A DNA stretch of 64,000 bases, taken from the NCBI GenBank assembly GCA_015179025.1, contig WHUX01000268.1, positions 1 to 64,000 on the forward strand, read 5' to 3'. The notes below the pieces were generated by a model. The model saw nothing but the letters and a program-made list of their open reading frames with translations. It was not told the origin of the DNA and ran no database searches. Position numbers and translations under genes: made by a program. The DNA comes from Terfezia claveryi. Taxonomy: Eukaryota > Ascomycota > Pezizomycetes > Pezizales > Pezizaceae. This document shows, in pieces, positions 30,751 through 40,783 of the stretch. Numbering within the stretch: position 1 is the first letter of the stretch; every line of letters starts with the position of its first letter.

Positions 30751-33700
30751 TCATTCAGCGGGGCGAGGCTTGAGAGGGTAACGCTGGTGGAATAGGGTGA
30801 CCAGGTCAGGGGCGTTTTCCAGGTCCTCCGCTGGTTGCCAGGTCGTCTCCTCATCTCCCAGCCATTTGACCTTATATTGCAGGTGCCCATACCTTCTTCG
30901 GGAGTCCAGCACTTCCTCTACCTCCCATTCCTCCTCACCTTCGATCACCACAGGAGGGGGAGGGGGGTGTTTCTGCCCTAGGAGGGGATCGTCAGCCGCT
31001 GGCTCAATTTCCGATACGTGTACAACCGAGTGGCGTTTGATGTCCTTGGGGAACCTCAATCGATAGGCATGAGTGCCCACAGCAGCCAACACCTCGAATG
31101 GACCCAGGAACTTGTGGTCGAGCTTGCGAGATGGCCGTTCCGTCCGGAAGTGCCGGCTGGAGAGCCACACCTTATCTCCTGGCTGATACTTGGGGGCTGG
31201 CAACCGTGATCCATTGGCATATTCAGCTTGCCTGGCTTGCGCATATCCCAGCTCGGCTTTCAGGGTAGAGTGAAGTTCAGAAATCTGCGTGGCGAACTCC
31301 TTAGCTGGGTCGTTCTCCCTGGCCTTGCGCAGAGGTGCCAGGGAGTCTACGAACCGAGGGTGCCAGCCATAATTGGCCAGGAATGGGGAGGTCTTCAGGG
31401 TCTCAGAGAAGTGGTTGTTGGCGGAGAATTCGCAGGTGGCCAGCAATGAAACCCAGTTATTCTGCTGGTAATTGATGTACGCCCTCAGATATTGCTCCAT
31501 GATGGCGTTCATACGTTCTGACTGGCCATCAGTCTGAGGGTGGTATGCCGTAGACAGGTGTACTTCAATACCCAACAGCTCACAGAATGTTTTCCAGAAG
31601 TCGGCGACGAACTGAGGGCCATGGTCTGAGACAATCGACGCTGGGAGGCCATGGTAACGGAAGACATTATCCAGGTAGAGGGATGCCAATTCGGGGGCCG
31701 AGCAGGTGTCTCGACAGGGTATCACATGCCTCATTTTCGTTAACCGATCCACTACCATCAAGATGGCGTTGAATCCCGAGTCTTCCGGCAATCCGGTGAC
31801 GAAGTCCATAGTCAGGTGTTGCCAGGGTTGTTCTGGGACTTCCAGGGGCTTCAGGGTACCATACGGAGCATGGCGGGTGGGTTTGGCATGCTTGCAGACA
31901 TGGCAATTCCGTATGTACCGCTCCACCTCCTTCCGTTGGTCAATCCACGTATATTGCCTAGCTAGCAGCTCTAACGTTTTAGCTACTCCAGGATGACCTG
32001 CAGCCAGGGTATCGTGGTGTTTCTTGATCAGCTGCATCCGCAGCTCTCCTTCAGGTATATAGAGCTGATCTAGGTGGTATAGGAGGCCGTCCTGAGTGGT
32101 GCACTCGGCTAGGGAAATCTTGGTGTGACGGCGCTGTCCAGACTCCACTGCAGCGATTATATCCTTAACCAGGTCATCCTCTGCATATGCCCGTTGTATC
32201 CGCAGAAGGAGATCTGCTCCTGGGTTCGCTTCAGCTTTAGCATCAGCATCAGCATCAGCATCAGCATCAGCATCAGCATCAGCATCAGCATCGGCATCAG
32301 TAGCATTAGCATCAGCATCAGCATCAGCATCAGCATCAGTATGGCTAGTGGCCGCCAGGTCGAGATTTTCAGGTTTCAGTACCACCTGATTTTGGTACTT
32401 TAGCCTTTCATCCCCCCCTTTAGGGAGATCTCCTGATCTCCTGGTCAGTGCGTCTGGTTTCCCACCAGCCTTTCCAGGCCGATACTTGATCTTGAAGTTG
32501 AATCGAGATAAGAACTCCGACCACCTAGCCTGCCGTCAGTTCAGTAGCTTAGTGGTGGTGAAGTACTCAAGATTCTTATGATCGGATAGCACCTCAATGA
32601 TCCCCTTGGCTGACTCCAGGTGTGGCCTCCACTCCTCGAATGCTCGCACAATGGCCATTAACTCCTTATCATAGATTTCATAATTACACTCCGCCGGAGA
32701 GTGCTTTTTTGAGAAGTATGCCACTAGGTGGAGGATGCCGTTCACATGCTGGGACAGGATTCCGGCGGACACATAGTCAGAGGCATCTGTTTCTACGATA
32801 CACTCGCTGTCGGGGTCGAAGTGGGCCAGGATCGGGGCTGAGCAGAAGGCTTCCTTGAGTTTCTTGAAGGCAGATTGGGCTTCCAGACCCCACTGGAAGC
32901 GTTGGCCCTTTTCCATGCCCTTGGTCTTGGTTAATGCTGTCAGTGGTGCCACGATCTTCGAATATCCCAGAATGAACCGGCGATAGAAGTTAGCAAAACC
33001 CAGGAAGGCCTGTACATCCTTGAGGTTGGCTGGAGTTTCCCACTCCTGGATCGCAGCAACCTTCGCAGGGTCCATCTGGATGCCCTCCGTGGTGATAATT
33101 AGCCCCAGATACTTGACCTTCTGCACATGGAACTCGCATTTTTCCGGCTTCAGATATAACCCAGCTCCCTCCAGCTTCTCCAGCACTTGTTGGACGTGGA
33201 TCTTGTGTTCTGCTAGGGTATCCGAGTAAATGAGGATATCGTCCAGGTAGGCGGTACAGAATACGTCCAGAAAGTCCCGCAGAGTATCATTGATAAAGTG
33301 CTGAAAAGAGGCGGGGGCGTTGGTTAAGCTGAAAGGCATCACATTATACTCAAAATGGCCATATCGCGTCCGGAAGGCAGTTTTCCACTCCTCCCCCTCG
33401 GCGATCCGTACCAGGTTGTAAGCCCCTCTTAAATCCAATTTGGTGAACCATTTGGCCTTGGAGAGCCTGGCTAATGTCTCCTGGATCAGGGGCAAGGGGT
33501 ACCTGTTTTTTACCATAATCTCATTCAGGCCGCGATAATCCACGCACAACCTAAGGGAGCCGTCCGACTTCTTCACGAACAGCACCGGGGCACCCGCTGG
33601 GGAGGAGCTGTGGCGAATGAAGCTCTTGTTGAGGTTTTCCTCCAGATACTTTTTTAGAGCTTCCAGTTCCATCTGGGACATCCCATAGAGAGGTCCATAA

Positions 33701-34526
33701 GGGGGGGTCTTACCTTCTACCAGCGGGATTGTGTGGTCATATGGTCGATGGGGGGCAAGCTTCTCCGCGGCTTTTTCAGAGAACAAGTCAATGAATTCGT
33801 GGTATTCACCCGGCACCATGGACTTCCATTCTTCCTTGGACCGCAGCTTATTGATTTCCAGGTTAACTTCGCAGATTGATAGAGTATGGGCTTTCAGCTT
33901 GTGCCTTCTGGTAAGGTAAGCAAAGGCCCCTGCTCCAATGAAGTTGATATCGAGGGGTTTTAGTGGGGAGGTTTCTGCCATCACCTGGCTAGGATTCTCT
34001 ATCGGGGGTGGTAGGGCACATATTCCTTTAACGGCAGTCTGTGGGGCACCGCAGTGCTTCTTGCAATACCCACTGTTAAAGTTCAAGGTGTAAGAGCCAA
34101 AGTTAACGGAGACATCATGCATTCGGAGCCAGGGGATCCCCAGGACAATGGGGTATTTGAGCTTGGTTACAAACATGGGGAGGCTTTCCGAATGGTCTCC
34201 AATGGCACTAGGTAGGCATGCGAAGTCGGTAATAGCCCCGGAAGAGATAGGTCGGCCATCAATGACATCAAGAAGGCGGGGGGTCTTTAGCTTGGCTGTT
34301 GGTATCGAATTTTTACTGACAAAGGTCTGATCAATGAAGGCTATTCCTGAGGCACCACAATCTATGAGAGCTGATGTTACCACTGTTTTACCATTGAATT
34401 TAACAGTTATTGGTACTACAAAATGCTCGCCAAACAAGCGAGATTCGTCAACAGACATAGATGCAGGAACAGAGAAAGACGACAAAGACAAATGACCCAG
34501 GATAGGTCCCTTGCTAGTGTCAGTGA
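30751..34526 (-). CDS. pol: E6 Pol, one in-frame TGA
   Basis: One frame of about 1,250 codons, entered by -1 frameshift from gag. Counting from the Leu codon at 34491, the protease ALIDCGASG has its Asp at 44. RT YLDD is at 415-418, and the RNase H Asp of ETDAS is at 569. A (GATGCT)n-coded Asp-Ala tract covers about 717-752. The integrase zinc finger (HHDTLAAGHPG, CHVC) is at about 824-865, and the catalytic Asp/Asp/Glu (VVDRL, SDHGP, GQSER) at about 914, 957 and 994. The chromodomain (WEVEEVLDS...YKVKWLG..ETTW) is at about 1188-1235. The single lesion is TGA at 32536-32538, CGA in sister copies. Reversion or readthrough would restore a complete polyprotein. The first ATG downstream of the junction is at 34458. 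Confidence 0.93.
32232..32345. repeat. (GATGCT)n hexanucleotide repeat inside E6 pol
   Basis: Tandem agcatc (GATGCT on the coding strand), about 18 units with a few variants, encodes alternating Asp-Ala between RNase H and integrase. Shorter or Glu-Ala versions occur at the same place in E1 (about 2018-2065), E2 (22630-22675), E3 (13560-13625), E4 (19582-19650) and E7 (48770-48805). Confidence 0.92.
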
Positions 34527-34551
34527 CTATGCAAGGGACAGAGCTTTTCCC
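34506..34551 (-). promoter_or_regulatory. E6 gag-pol -1 frameshift signal
   Basis: Minus strand: GGGAAAA (34551-34545, zero frame TCG GGA AAA), spacer GCTCT, perfect stem GTCCCTTGC (34539-34531) with GCAAGGGAC (34514-34506). The gag TAG is in the loop. Confidence 0.75.
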
Positions 34552-35663
34552 GACTCATCCACCTCTTCAATCCTGGATTCGGAGATGGCGTGGGCGGCCA
34601 TCGAGCGGTTTTTGCGGAGGGGACATGCCGCGATAAAATGGTCCCCCTTTCCGCATGCAATGCACAAACCCTGAGTGCGGCGACGGTCCCTTTCCTCCTG
34701 GGTAAGACGAGGTCTACCTGCTGACAGGTCCATGGGGGCAGCCCCACCCGCTACCAGGGAGGGGTGTGCAGGCTTGTTGACTGGTGTGGGTTGTTGTTGT
34801 TGTTGGGTGCGTGCTGTCAGAAATGGTGTACGGGGAGTCGAGGTCGGGAGTGTCTTTTGGGGGGCTCTGAGTGCCGCTGTCTGCTGTTCCACCCAGCTAG
34901 CTTGTTCAATAAGTCCCTCCAGGGTCTTGGTTGGTGGGCAGTAAACCAGAGCCTTTTTCAGCTCGAAGGTAAGCCCGTCTTTGAACTGATCGAGCTTGGC
35001 TTCGTCATTCCAATTGAGCTCTGCTGCTAGCCTGGAGAACTCAGCGACATAGGCTGACAGTTCGTTGTGTTTTTGCTTGAGGTCTCGCAGGGCCCTGCTG
35101 GCGGTTCCTTTAGGATCCGGGTCTCCGAAGGCTCGGTCTAGGATTGCCATTAGTGCTGGGATGTCTACCAGATCAATCCCCGTAGCCTTGACGAAGGGCT
35201 GTACCTGGTCCATGGCCTTACCCTCCAGTAGGCCATAGACGTATGAGAGCTGGTGGTGGACGGTGGGGAACTTCGCCGAGTCCCCAGAGAGTTTTATCTG
35301 CACAGAGTTTTTCCATGCTCGTAGCCGGCCCCGGTCCCCATTAAACTTGGGCGGGGTGGGTAGGTCTTGTGTTTTCTGGTTTTTTGGACCATCGGTCAGG
35401 TCCAAAGCGCGAGTCAGTCTCTGGATGGTTATCCTGTCCTCTGCTGCATCTTCTCGGAGGAGGGTTATTTCATCTTCAGCTTCTCGGATTTGCCTTTCGG
35501 CTTTCTGAAGGTCCGCTCCTTGTTGTTCGCCGATGGCATAAGTATCTATGAATATCTCGATCACAGTTCGTCAGTATGCTGATAGTTCTGTCGGGTCTGA
35601 TGGGATCGGAGTTGCCCTCCAGGCTGCGAATCTATCGGTGGGTAGTGGAATGTTCGCGGACAT
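34527..35663 (-). CDS. gag: E6 Gag, one in-frame TGA
   Basis: A 378-codon Gag from the ATG 31 bp inside the 5' LTR. TGA at 35571-35573 (codon 31) replaces CGA of E3; the rest is open. It has a Glu/Lys/Arg-rich coiled-coil-like segment (about residues 40-85), capsid (about 95-250), a Thr/Pro/Gln linker with a five-Gln run, and a CCHC knuckle CIACGKGDHFIAAC (about 335-348). N-terminal and capsid parts are E3-like, while the C-terminus from the zinc knuckle on matches E4. It forms the virus-like particle. Confidence 0.9.
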
Positions 35664-35683
35664 CGTACCGGTTGGTCTGAAAG

Positions 35684-36087
35684 ATCCAACGTAGTGTAAC
35701 GAGGGCTCTGGGGGACAAGGCGACCAAGGGGTACGCCGGGGAAGTGGCAAGGGGCAATCGCACACGTAGGAGCGCTATGTGTGTGATCTGGGGAAAGGCT
35801 AGGGTAAGACACATGTAGGAACGCTACGTATGTGACTAGGGGAAGACTGAGACGGGGGGGGGGCAAGGGCAAGAGGCAAGAGAGGCAGAGGGCAAGGGAC
35901 ACGAGACACGCGGAGGCAGTTGCCGCGTGTGTCAAGGGGGGGCAGCTGTACTGCAGAGTTGTAGGTTCGAGGTAAGGATGTGCACAAGGGAGGTGCACAA
36001 GCGCTGGGGGAAGCAAGATCCTGTATTGGGTATACAAGACGTTGGATGGGGATCCAACAAGAGGGCGGAGAGAGCAAGCTATATATA
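35684..36087 (-). promoter_or_regulatory. E6 TATA box, RNA-start region and self-priming site
   Basis: Minus strand: TATATATA at 36087-36080; about 40 nt on, ATCCAACGT at 36047-36039 in R; and its perfect complement ACGTTGGAT at 35692-35684, 2 nt inside the 5' LTR end. Same geometry as E3 and E4. Confidence 0.55.
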
Positions 36088-36244
36088 CAGGCTTCCTTCC
36101 TGGCCAAGGCCACCGGAAGGAATAAGGTTCCCGAGACCCCTTATCTCGGGAACAGAGATAACAACGATATCAATTAACAATAATGAGAGTCGGACGGAAT
36201 CCCGTCCGACTCTCAAACCTGGCTAGGAAAGGACGCTTGTGACA
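35695..36244 (-). repeat. E6 5' LTR (b-type U3)
   Basis: 550 bp, pair of 30013-30561. One extra G in a G run and a handful of transitions distinguish them. It is followed by the right copy of the GTGGG duplication at 36245-36249. Confidence 0.94.
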
Positions 36245-37733
36245 GTGGGGCAATATCCTTTTTGGAAGCTTCATATGACTCTGCTTGATGTACGAGCTGA
36301 TCATATGACCATTCTTCTTTGATTAAAGGAATTAATGTAGCTGACATATATGGCGGCAGGTGATTAAGAAACTTTCTTCTTTTTACTTCCTGCGATATTG
36401 ATTGTTTGCCATCCTTGTCAATCAATTTGATTTGCATTTCAGTAAGCCAGTTGGCAAACTGTTTGATTCCCATGTGACGTCCGTTCTTGTATGGTATAGC
36501 TGTCTCCCATCGTTTCTACAAAATGTCCTTACTAGTAGAGGGTATCAGAAAATCCCTTAGCGCTAGTATGAATCCAAAGAATGTCGCATTCTTTCCTTTT
36601 TCTCTTAGGAATTGATTATAAGTAGTAAGCGCACTCCCTTCCATTCTGAATCCAACAATTTCCAGAGCTGAAGCGCCTTCTAAATCTATTCTTTTGAGAA
36701 CAAACCAACGTTGCATTGCTGTAGCCCAAGAGTCAAAATATTGTGAATCTTGCCATTTTTTGTCTTCTCCTCTTAATTTTTCTGGCATATCAATCTTTAT
36801 TCCTTTTAAAGCATTCGTTGCTTTATGGTTACCCATTGTAACCATTCCTGTTGTAGATTCCCATTGTTGGTGTTCAACTGATTTTCCTCGTTTGGGTTTT
36901 CTTTTAAGAGTTTGACTTGCAACTGAAGATGCCTTATCAGAGTCCGAGCTATCATCTCCGCTATCATCGGGGTCTCGTCCTCCTCCTTGTGTTTTCTGCT
37001 GCTGTTGGTCTAGTCCTGTATCTAGATCATCATCGTCTTCTGGTAATTCTATATCTTCTGGTGGTTGGTTTTCATCATCTGGTTCTTTGGCTGACCCAGT
37101 CCTCCTTTCTGGTATCTCAGGTGCTCGACCTTTGCCTTTCGATTGATCTTTTGGTGTTCTCAGGAATGCTCCTGGAAGTTCTTTGCTAGGATTGAAAAAA
37201 TCCTCCGCGGTATGTGCTGATTCTTCTAGATGAGTACCGCTCATCATGAATGCCATTATTTCTTCCCAGTTGTTTATTACCCAATTCGGTTTCCTTAAAA
37301 GTGGTACAACAGGTTTCCTTAATTCTTTACTTAAAAATGCGTTCATTTCTAAGTCTTCTTCTTTGAATGGGTAAGGTGTTAGCCATAAGTAGTGTTTTGC
37401 TATGGCTTCCATTAAGAGTCGAGTATCATCAGGATGATACTGTTGGGCATGTCCCATTGAGCGAGTATATTTCAAAATCTCCTTAATTGTTGGAAGATGT
37501 CTATCCCAAAATTCTTCTGGTGCGAAAGGTAAAGCCATACTAAAATATAGTTTGGTTCCTGCTCTACCTGGTTCTCCTATTTCTATATCGATGGGCAGAT
37601 TTATTTCCCCTTCTGTGTTAGGAATTATAAATCTGGTCTTTCTGGGAGTTTCTTCTACTAATTTCTTAATATCTTCGGGTAACATAGTTAACCGTCTCGA
37701 CCTCTTAGTCTTCTTACTAAGTTCAGACGCCAT
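36245..37733 (-). pseudogene. gag: E5 Gag N-terminal part
   Basis: Family c Gag from the ATG at 37733. It has a Lys/Arg-rich N-terminus, a helical region to about 37250, a linker with an acidic run (LPEDDDDLD) and Ser-rich basic segment, and a second helical domain (about 36760-36270) resembling retrotransposon Gag capsid (WQDSQYFDSW, FANWLTEMQ). TAG at 36516-36518 replaces the GAG codon of E8 and breaks the frame. It continues at 30012 after E6. The ATG is 1 bp from the start of the divergent + strand ORF. Confidence 0.85.
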
Positions 37734-37734
37734 T

Positions 37735-38337
37735 ATGTCTGATTTCGTCGTCTGTCCGCAACCAAATGCAGCTGGTTATGCAATACGATCGTCGAGTTAC
37801 TTTTCTTCTTTGGCACCTTTCTGTGCTGATGGTGTGGTGGCTGATGATCCTTATGATCTCCGTTCGACTGACGGTTCTGTTGGTTCGGTTGCTCACGAGG
37901 CTGGTGAGGCTGGATGTCAGGATCCTGATGTTTCTTATGGTCCTGGTTTTTCTTCGTCTACTAGTCTAGAATCTAGTTCTAGTTCTTCCGGCAAGAGTGT
38001 CACGTTTTCTGATTGGTGTGTTGAGGTAGACGTTGGGGGCGCAGAGGTATTGGTAGAGATGTCTGGGCCTAAGGAAGGTTCTGATGGAGGTAATTCTTTT
38101 CTGGAGGAAATGGCTGCAGTGGAGGCAGCGAGATTTGAGCCTTGGGATTGTGACGCTTGGTTGTTTAGACCAATTATTCCTGGGACCTGGGGGGCCGGTT
38201 TTTCAATGGTATACTGGATTTACAGGTACAGATGTAATGGCGGTTGCCAGGAGTGCAAGATGAGTTGTCGATCTTATTGGGAAAAGTGTTGTGAACGAGG
38301 GTGTGATTGTTTAATGTGGGATACCACTGCCCGTTAG
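37735..38337 (+). CDS. Divergent Cys-rich accessory ORF of family c (E5 copy, intact)
   Basis: An intact 200-codon ORF on the strand opposite to all other E5 genes, in the leader between gag and the 5' LTR. Its ATG (37735) and the gag ATG (37733, minus) share CATTATG. The N-terminal third is polar, then a Ser-rich tract (SSSTSLESSSSSSG, about residues 77-90) and a Trp-containing acidic region. The C-terminal 35 residues hold eight Cys (RCNGGCQECKMSC...KCCERGCDC). An AATAAA signal follows at 38495. E8 and E9 keep the same frame without indels (40181, 41692). There is no clear signal peptide or membrane segment, and no family recognised. It might regulate silencing or transposition, but this is unproven. 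Confidence 0.7.
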   Translation: MSDFVVCPQPNAAGYAIRSSSYFSSLAPFCADGVVADDPYDLRSTDGSVGSVAHEAGEAGCQDPDVSYGPGFSSSTSLESSSSSSGKSVTFSDWCVEVDVGGAEVLVEMSGPKEGSDGGNSFLEEMAAVEAARFEPWDCDAWLFRPIIPGTWGAGFSMVYWIYRYRCNGGCQECKMSCRSYWEKCCERGCDCLMWDTTAR

Positions 38338-38565
38338 AGCTCTGCTTAGCTTGCTTCTAAGTCTTTGTTGATGTACTGCAGTTGAGAGTCTGATGTCTCG
38401 TTTGTTGGATTTTTTTGTTGGCTAGCTAGTGGAATAACGATATCGATTTTATATGTGCACTTGGGTGTCGTATTGTATACACTTGCGTGAGTGTAATAAA
38501 GGTATCCGAAGGTTGATCAGGCCTTGAATTTAAGAGTAAAGATTAGGTAAGTAAGTTAAAAAAAA
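38338..38565. other. Family c leader, non-coding
   Basis: Region between the accessory ORF stop and the LTR. It holds AATAAA at 38495-38500 (+ strand), a gtaagt-like stretch and an A-rich end (aaaaaaa) against the LTR. No tRNA-type primer site starting TGG adjoins the LTR on the minus strand. E8 (40784-41010) and E9 (41999-42227) have the same layout. Confidence 0.6.
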
Positions 38566-39253
38566 TGTAATGAATGGTACTAGACAGTATTCATTCAGTA
38601 CCATTTATACAATCTATATCCGTAGGCACGGACGTTTGTGTATTTCAGTTCTGCTGAGGTGAGACCTCAGAAGGGTAGGGAGATTACTATGTGGGACGTT
38701 CCCGAAGGGAACAGTAATTAACTGGTGTAATCTATCTTATATGATTTGTGCTATCTAAGCTATATGATCTTGATCTGATCGGAATATAGGCTTGCTTGCT
38801 CTGAAGGCTTGCTTGGTTGCTTCTTGTCTTTCTTTGTTTCTGTGGATTCCAGAGGGAATCCAGCGGCCTATTTATACTCCTCTGAGATCTGATGACTAAG
38901 GAAATAAATACAATAAAGGGTGGCACACCAGAAGGTGGTGCGCTGTACAAAAGGGGTCATGTGGCCATAGTAATGAGTCACACGCCATAAAGGATGGTCA
39001 TGTGGCCATAGTAGTGACTCACACGCCTTTAAACAGAGGTCACGTGGCCATAATGAGGGTGTCTTCATATGGCAAGTACCATGGAACTTCCCATGGCAAA
39101 TTCCGCGTACTATGGACGCTTATAAAACAGTATGGGGTGGTAGAAGGCTAGTCCTTCAACCGAGAGGCTTAGTTACATAATATAGTAGTAATATAGGAAA
39201 TACAGAAGTATATAATCAATTATATAAGCAATGAGATAACGTTCTCCATTACA
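38566..39253 (-). repeat. E5 5' LTR (family c)
   Basis: 688 bp, the pair of 24028-24715, with about 16 differences. On the minus strand a consensus TATA box TATAAATA (38876-38869) is followed by a perfect GGATTCC-CTCT-GGAATCC hairpin. Three roughly 41-bp U3 repeats lie upstream of the TATA; one carries CACGTG near 39042. Confidence 0.93.
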
Positions 39254-39258
39254 AGTAT

Positions 39259-39396
39259 AAGGTTAAATGGTTAGGGGATAAGGAGGCTACCTGGCAACCC
39301 GCTGAGGACCTGGAAAATACTCAGGATCTGATCTCCCTGTTCCATCAGCGATACTTGAGGAGGCCCCGTCCAGTTGAGGGATCTCCCCATATCTGA
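39259..39396 (+). pseudogene. pol: E2 Pol C-terminus (chromodomain end)
   Basis: The chromodomain resumes after the E5 duplication: KVKWLGD..ATWQPAEDLE, then LFHQRY..RPRPVE. The usual TGA after Glu is GGA here, so the frame runs five codons further to TGA 39394-39396. The stretch 39397-39563 is spacer and contains one isolated atcacctg/gcaggtaat palindrome near 39436. Confidence 0.88.
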
Positions 39397-39576
39397 GTTG
39401 GGGTTCTTGTCCTTATTCTTGCTGTTGTTATTATCACCTGTGACGCAGGTAATGGGTCTTTGTTGTTTGGAGTTTGGGGTTCTCGTTCTTGTACTTGTTG
39501 TTGTTTCCTGTATTGATTTTGCCGGTTGCTATGCTCAGGCCTCTGTCGCTGGAGCTCCAGCCTAAAGGGGGGATAG

Positions 39577-40150
39577 TGTCACAACCATGTGCTTAGTTGC
39601 CCTCGCCATCACCTGCGATCGCAGGTGATGGGTCATTGCCATTGTTGTCTTTGTCATCACCTATGATCACAGGTGATGAGTTACCGTTATTGCTGCCCTC
39701 GGCATTACCTGTGATGCAGGTGATGGGTTATTGTTATTGTTACCTTGCATGGCTTCCGAGATAAGGATCTTGGGAAGCTTATTTCCCCCATTGCCCTGAC
39801 AGAATTATGTATATATAGACCCTGTCCCTCGTACTGTTGTTGGATCCCTATCCAACATCTTGTATATCTAATATAGGACCTTGCCTCTCTCAGTGCTTGT
39901 GCACCTCCCTTGTGCACCCCCCTTGTCTCGTGAACCGCTCTGCAGCATAGCTGCCTCCCTCCGACATAGGTGGCAACTGCCTCTGCATGTCTCGTGCCCC
40001 TTGCCCTCTGCCTCTCTCGCCCTCGCCCTTGCCCCCGTCCTAGCCTTTTCCCCTAGTCACACACCTAGCGTTCCTACATGTATGTCACCCTAGCCTTCCC
40101 CTTGCCCCGGCGTACCCCTTGGTCGCCTTGTCCCCAGAGCTGTCGTTACA
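39577..40150 (+). repeat. E2 3' LTR (sub-type a)
   Basis: 574 bp, TGTCACAACC...GTCGTTACA, preceded by polypurine tract aaaggggggatag (39564-39576). It has three tandem palindromic U3 units; the one near 39608 is perfect. It is followed by TTAGT (40151-40155). Confidence 0.92.
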
Positions 40151-40180
40151 TTAGTCTTCTTACTAAGTTCAGACACCATT

Positions 40181-40783
40181 ATGTCTGATTTCGTCGTCTG
40201 TCCACAACCAAATGCAGCTGGTTATGTGATACGATCATCTAGTTATTTTTCTTCTTTGGCACCTTACTATGCTGATGGTGTGGTGGCTGATAATCCTCAT
40301 GATCTCCGTTCGACTGACAGTTCTGTTCGCTCGGTGGCTCACATAGCTAGTGAGGCTGGATGTCAGGATCCTGATGTTTCTCATGGTCCTGGTTTTTCTT
40401 CGTCTACTGCTCTAGAATCTAGTTCTAGTTCTTCCGACAAGAGTGTTACGTTTTCTGATTGGTGTGTTGAGGTAGATGTTGGGGGCGCAGAGGTATTGGT
40501 AGATATGTCTGGGCCTAAGGAAGGTTCTGATAGAGGTAATTCTTTTCTGGAGGAAATAGCTGCAGTGGAGGCAGTGAGATTTGATCTTTGGGATTGTAAT
40601 GCTTGGTTGTTTAGACCAATTATTCCTGGGACCTGGGGGGCCGGTTTTTCAATAGTGTACTGGATTTACAGGTACAGATGTAATGGCGGTTGCTAGGAGT
40701 GCAAGATGAGTTGTCGATCTTATTGAGAAAAGTGTTGTGAATAAGGGTGGGATTGTTTAATATGGGATATCACTGCCCATTAG
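40181..40783 (+). pseudogene. Divergent accessory ORF, E8 copy (truncated by TAG)
   Basis: Same start geometry as E5: gag ATG at 40179 (minus), ATG at 40181 (+). It is open for 171 codons and then stops at a TAG that is CAG in E5, a C-to-T change just before the Cys-rich tail. Downstream TGA/TAA replace Trp and Arg codons up to the original stop at 40781-40783. No indels against E5. About 18 amino-acid differences in the first 170, with the Ser-rich tract and the TFSDWCVEVDVGGAEVLV core fully conserved. Confidence 0.75.

Larger units (their letters stand above)
30013..36244 (-). mobile_element. Ty3/gypsy copy E6, youngest and nearly intact, mosaic
   Basis: A full 6.23-kb minus-strand element: 5' LTR 35695-36244, gag 35663-34527, pol to 30751, 3' LTR 30013-30561. 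The LTRs differ at fewer than about ten positions. Each ORF has one nonsense codon, both CGA to TGA. Segments alternate in similarity between E3 and E4: gag E3-like, zinc knuckle to RT E4-like, RNase H and integrase E3-like, the sequence just after pol E4-like. U3 is of b type and the LTR end and leader are E3-like. Confidence 0.95.
24028..39253 (-). mobile_element. Family c gypsy element E5, hosting E6
   Basis: Read on the minus strand: 5' LTR 38566-39253, leader with divergent ORF, gag 37733-36245 and 30012-29289, RT-RNase H 29237-27654, extra cassette 27577-26490, integrase-chromodomain to 24744, 3' LTR 24028-24715. Perfect AGTAT duplications and equal-length 688-bp LTRs define the ends. 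It interrupts the E2 chromodomain. Without E6 it would be about 9.0 kb, long for a gypsy element, because of the two accessory modules. Confidence 0.93.
6211..40150 (+). mobile_element. Ty3/gypsy copy E2 (sub-type a), hosting E3-E6
   Basis: The 5' LTR is 6211-6779 and the 3' LTR is 39577-40150, with TTAGT on both sides. The internal region is in three blocks: 6780-9549, 21919-24027 and 39259-39576. The gaps are the E3 insertion (in RT) and the E5 insertion (in the chromodomain). Removing both gives a normal-length element of about 6.3 kb. All ORFs are broken. Confidence 0.93.

Noticed and set aside
32232..32345. Regular direct repeats that could suggest a CRISPR array
   Set aside because: Six-base coding microsatellite inside pol with no spacers; a eukaryotic context.
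38732..39068. Minus-strand frames of 66-72 codons in family c LTRs (also 24194-24530)
   Set aside because: Present in LTR sequence only, overlapping the TATA/U3 region; no motif and broken in E8 and E9.
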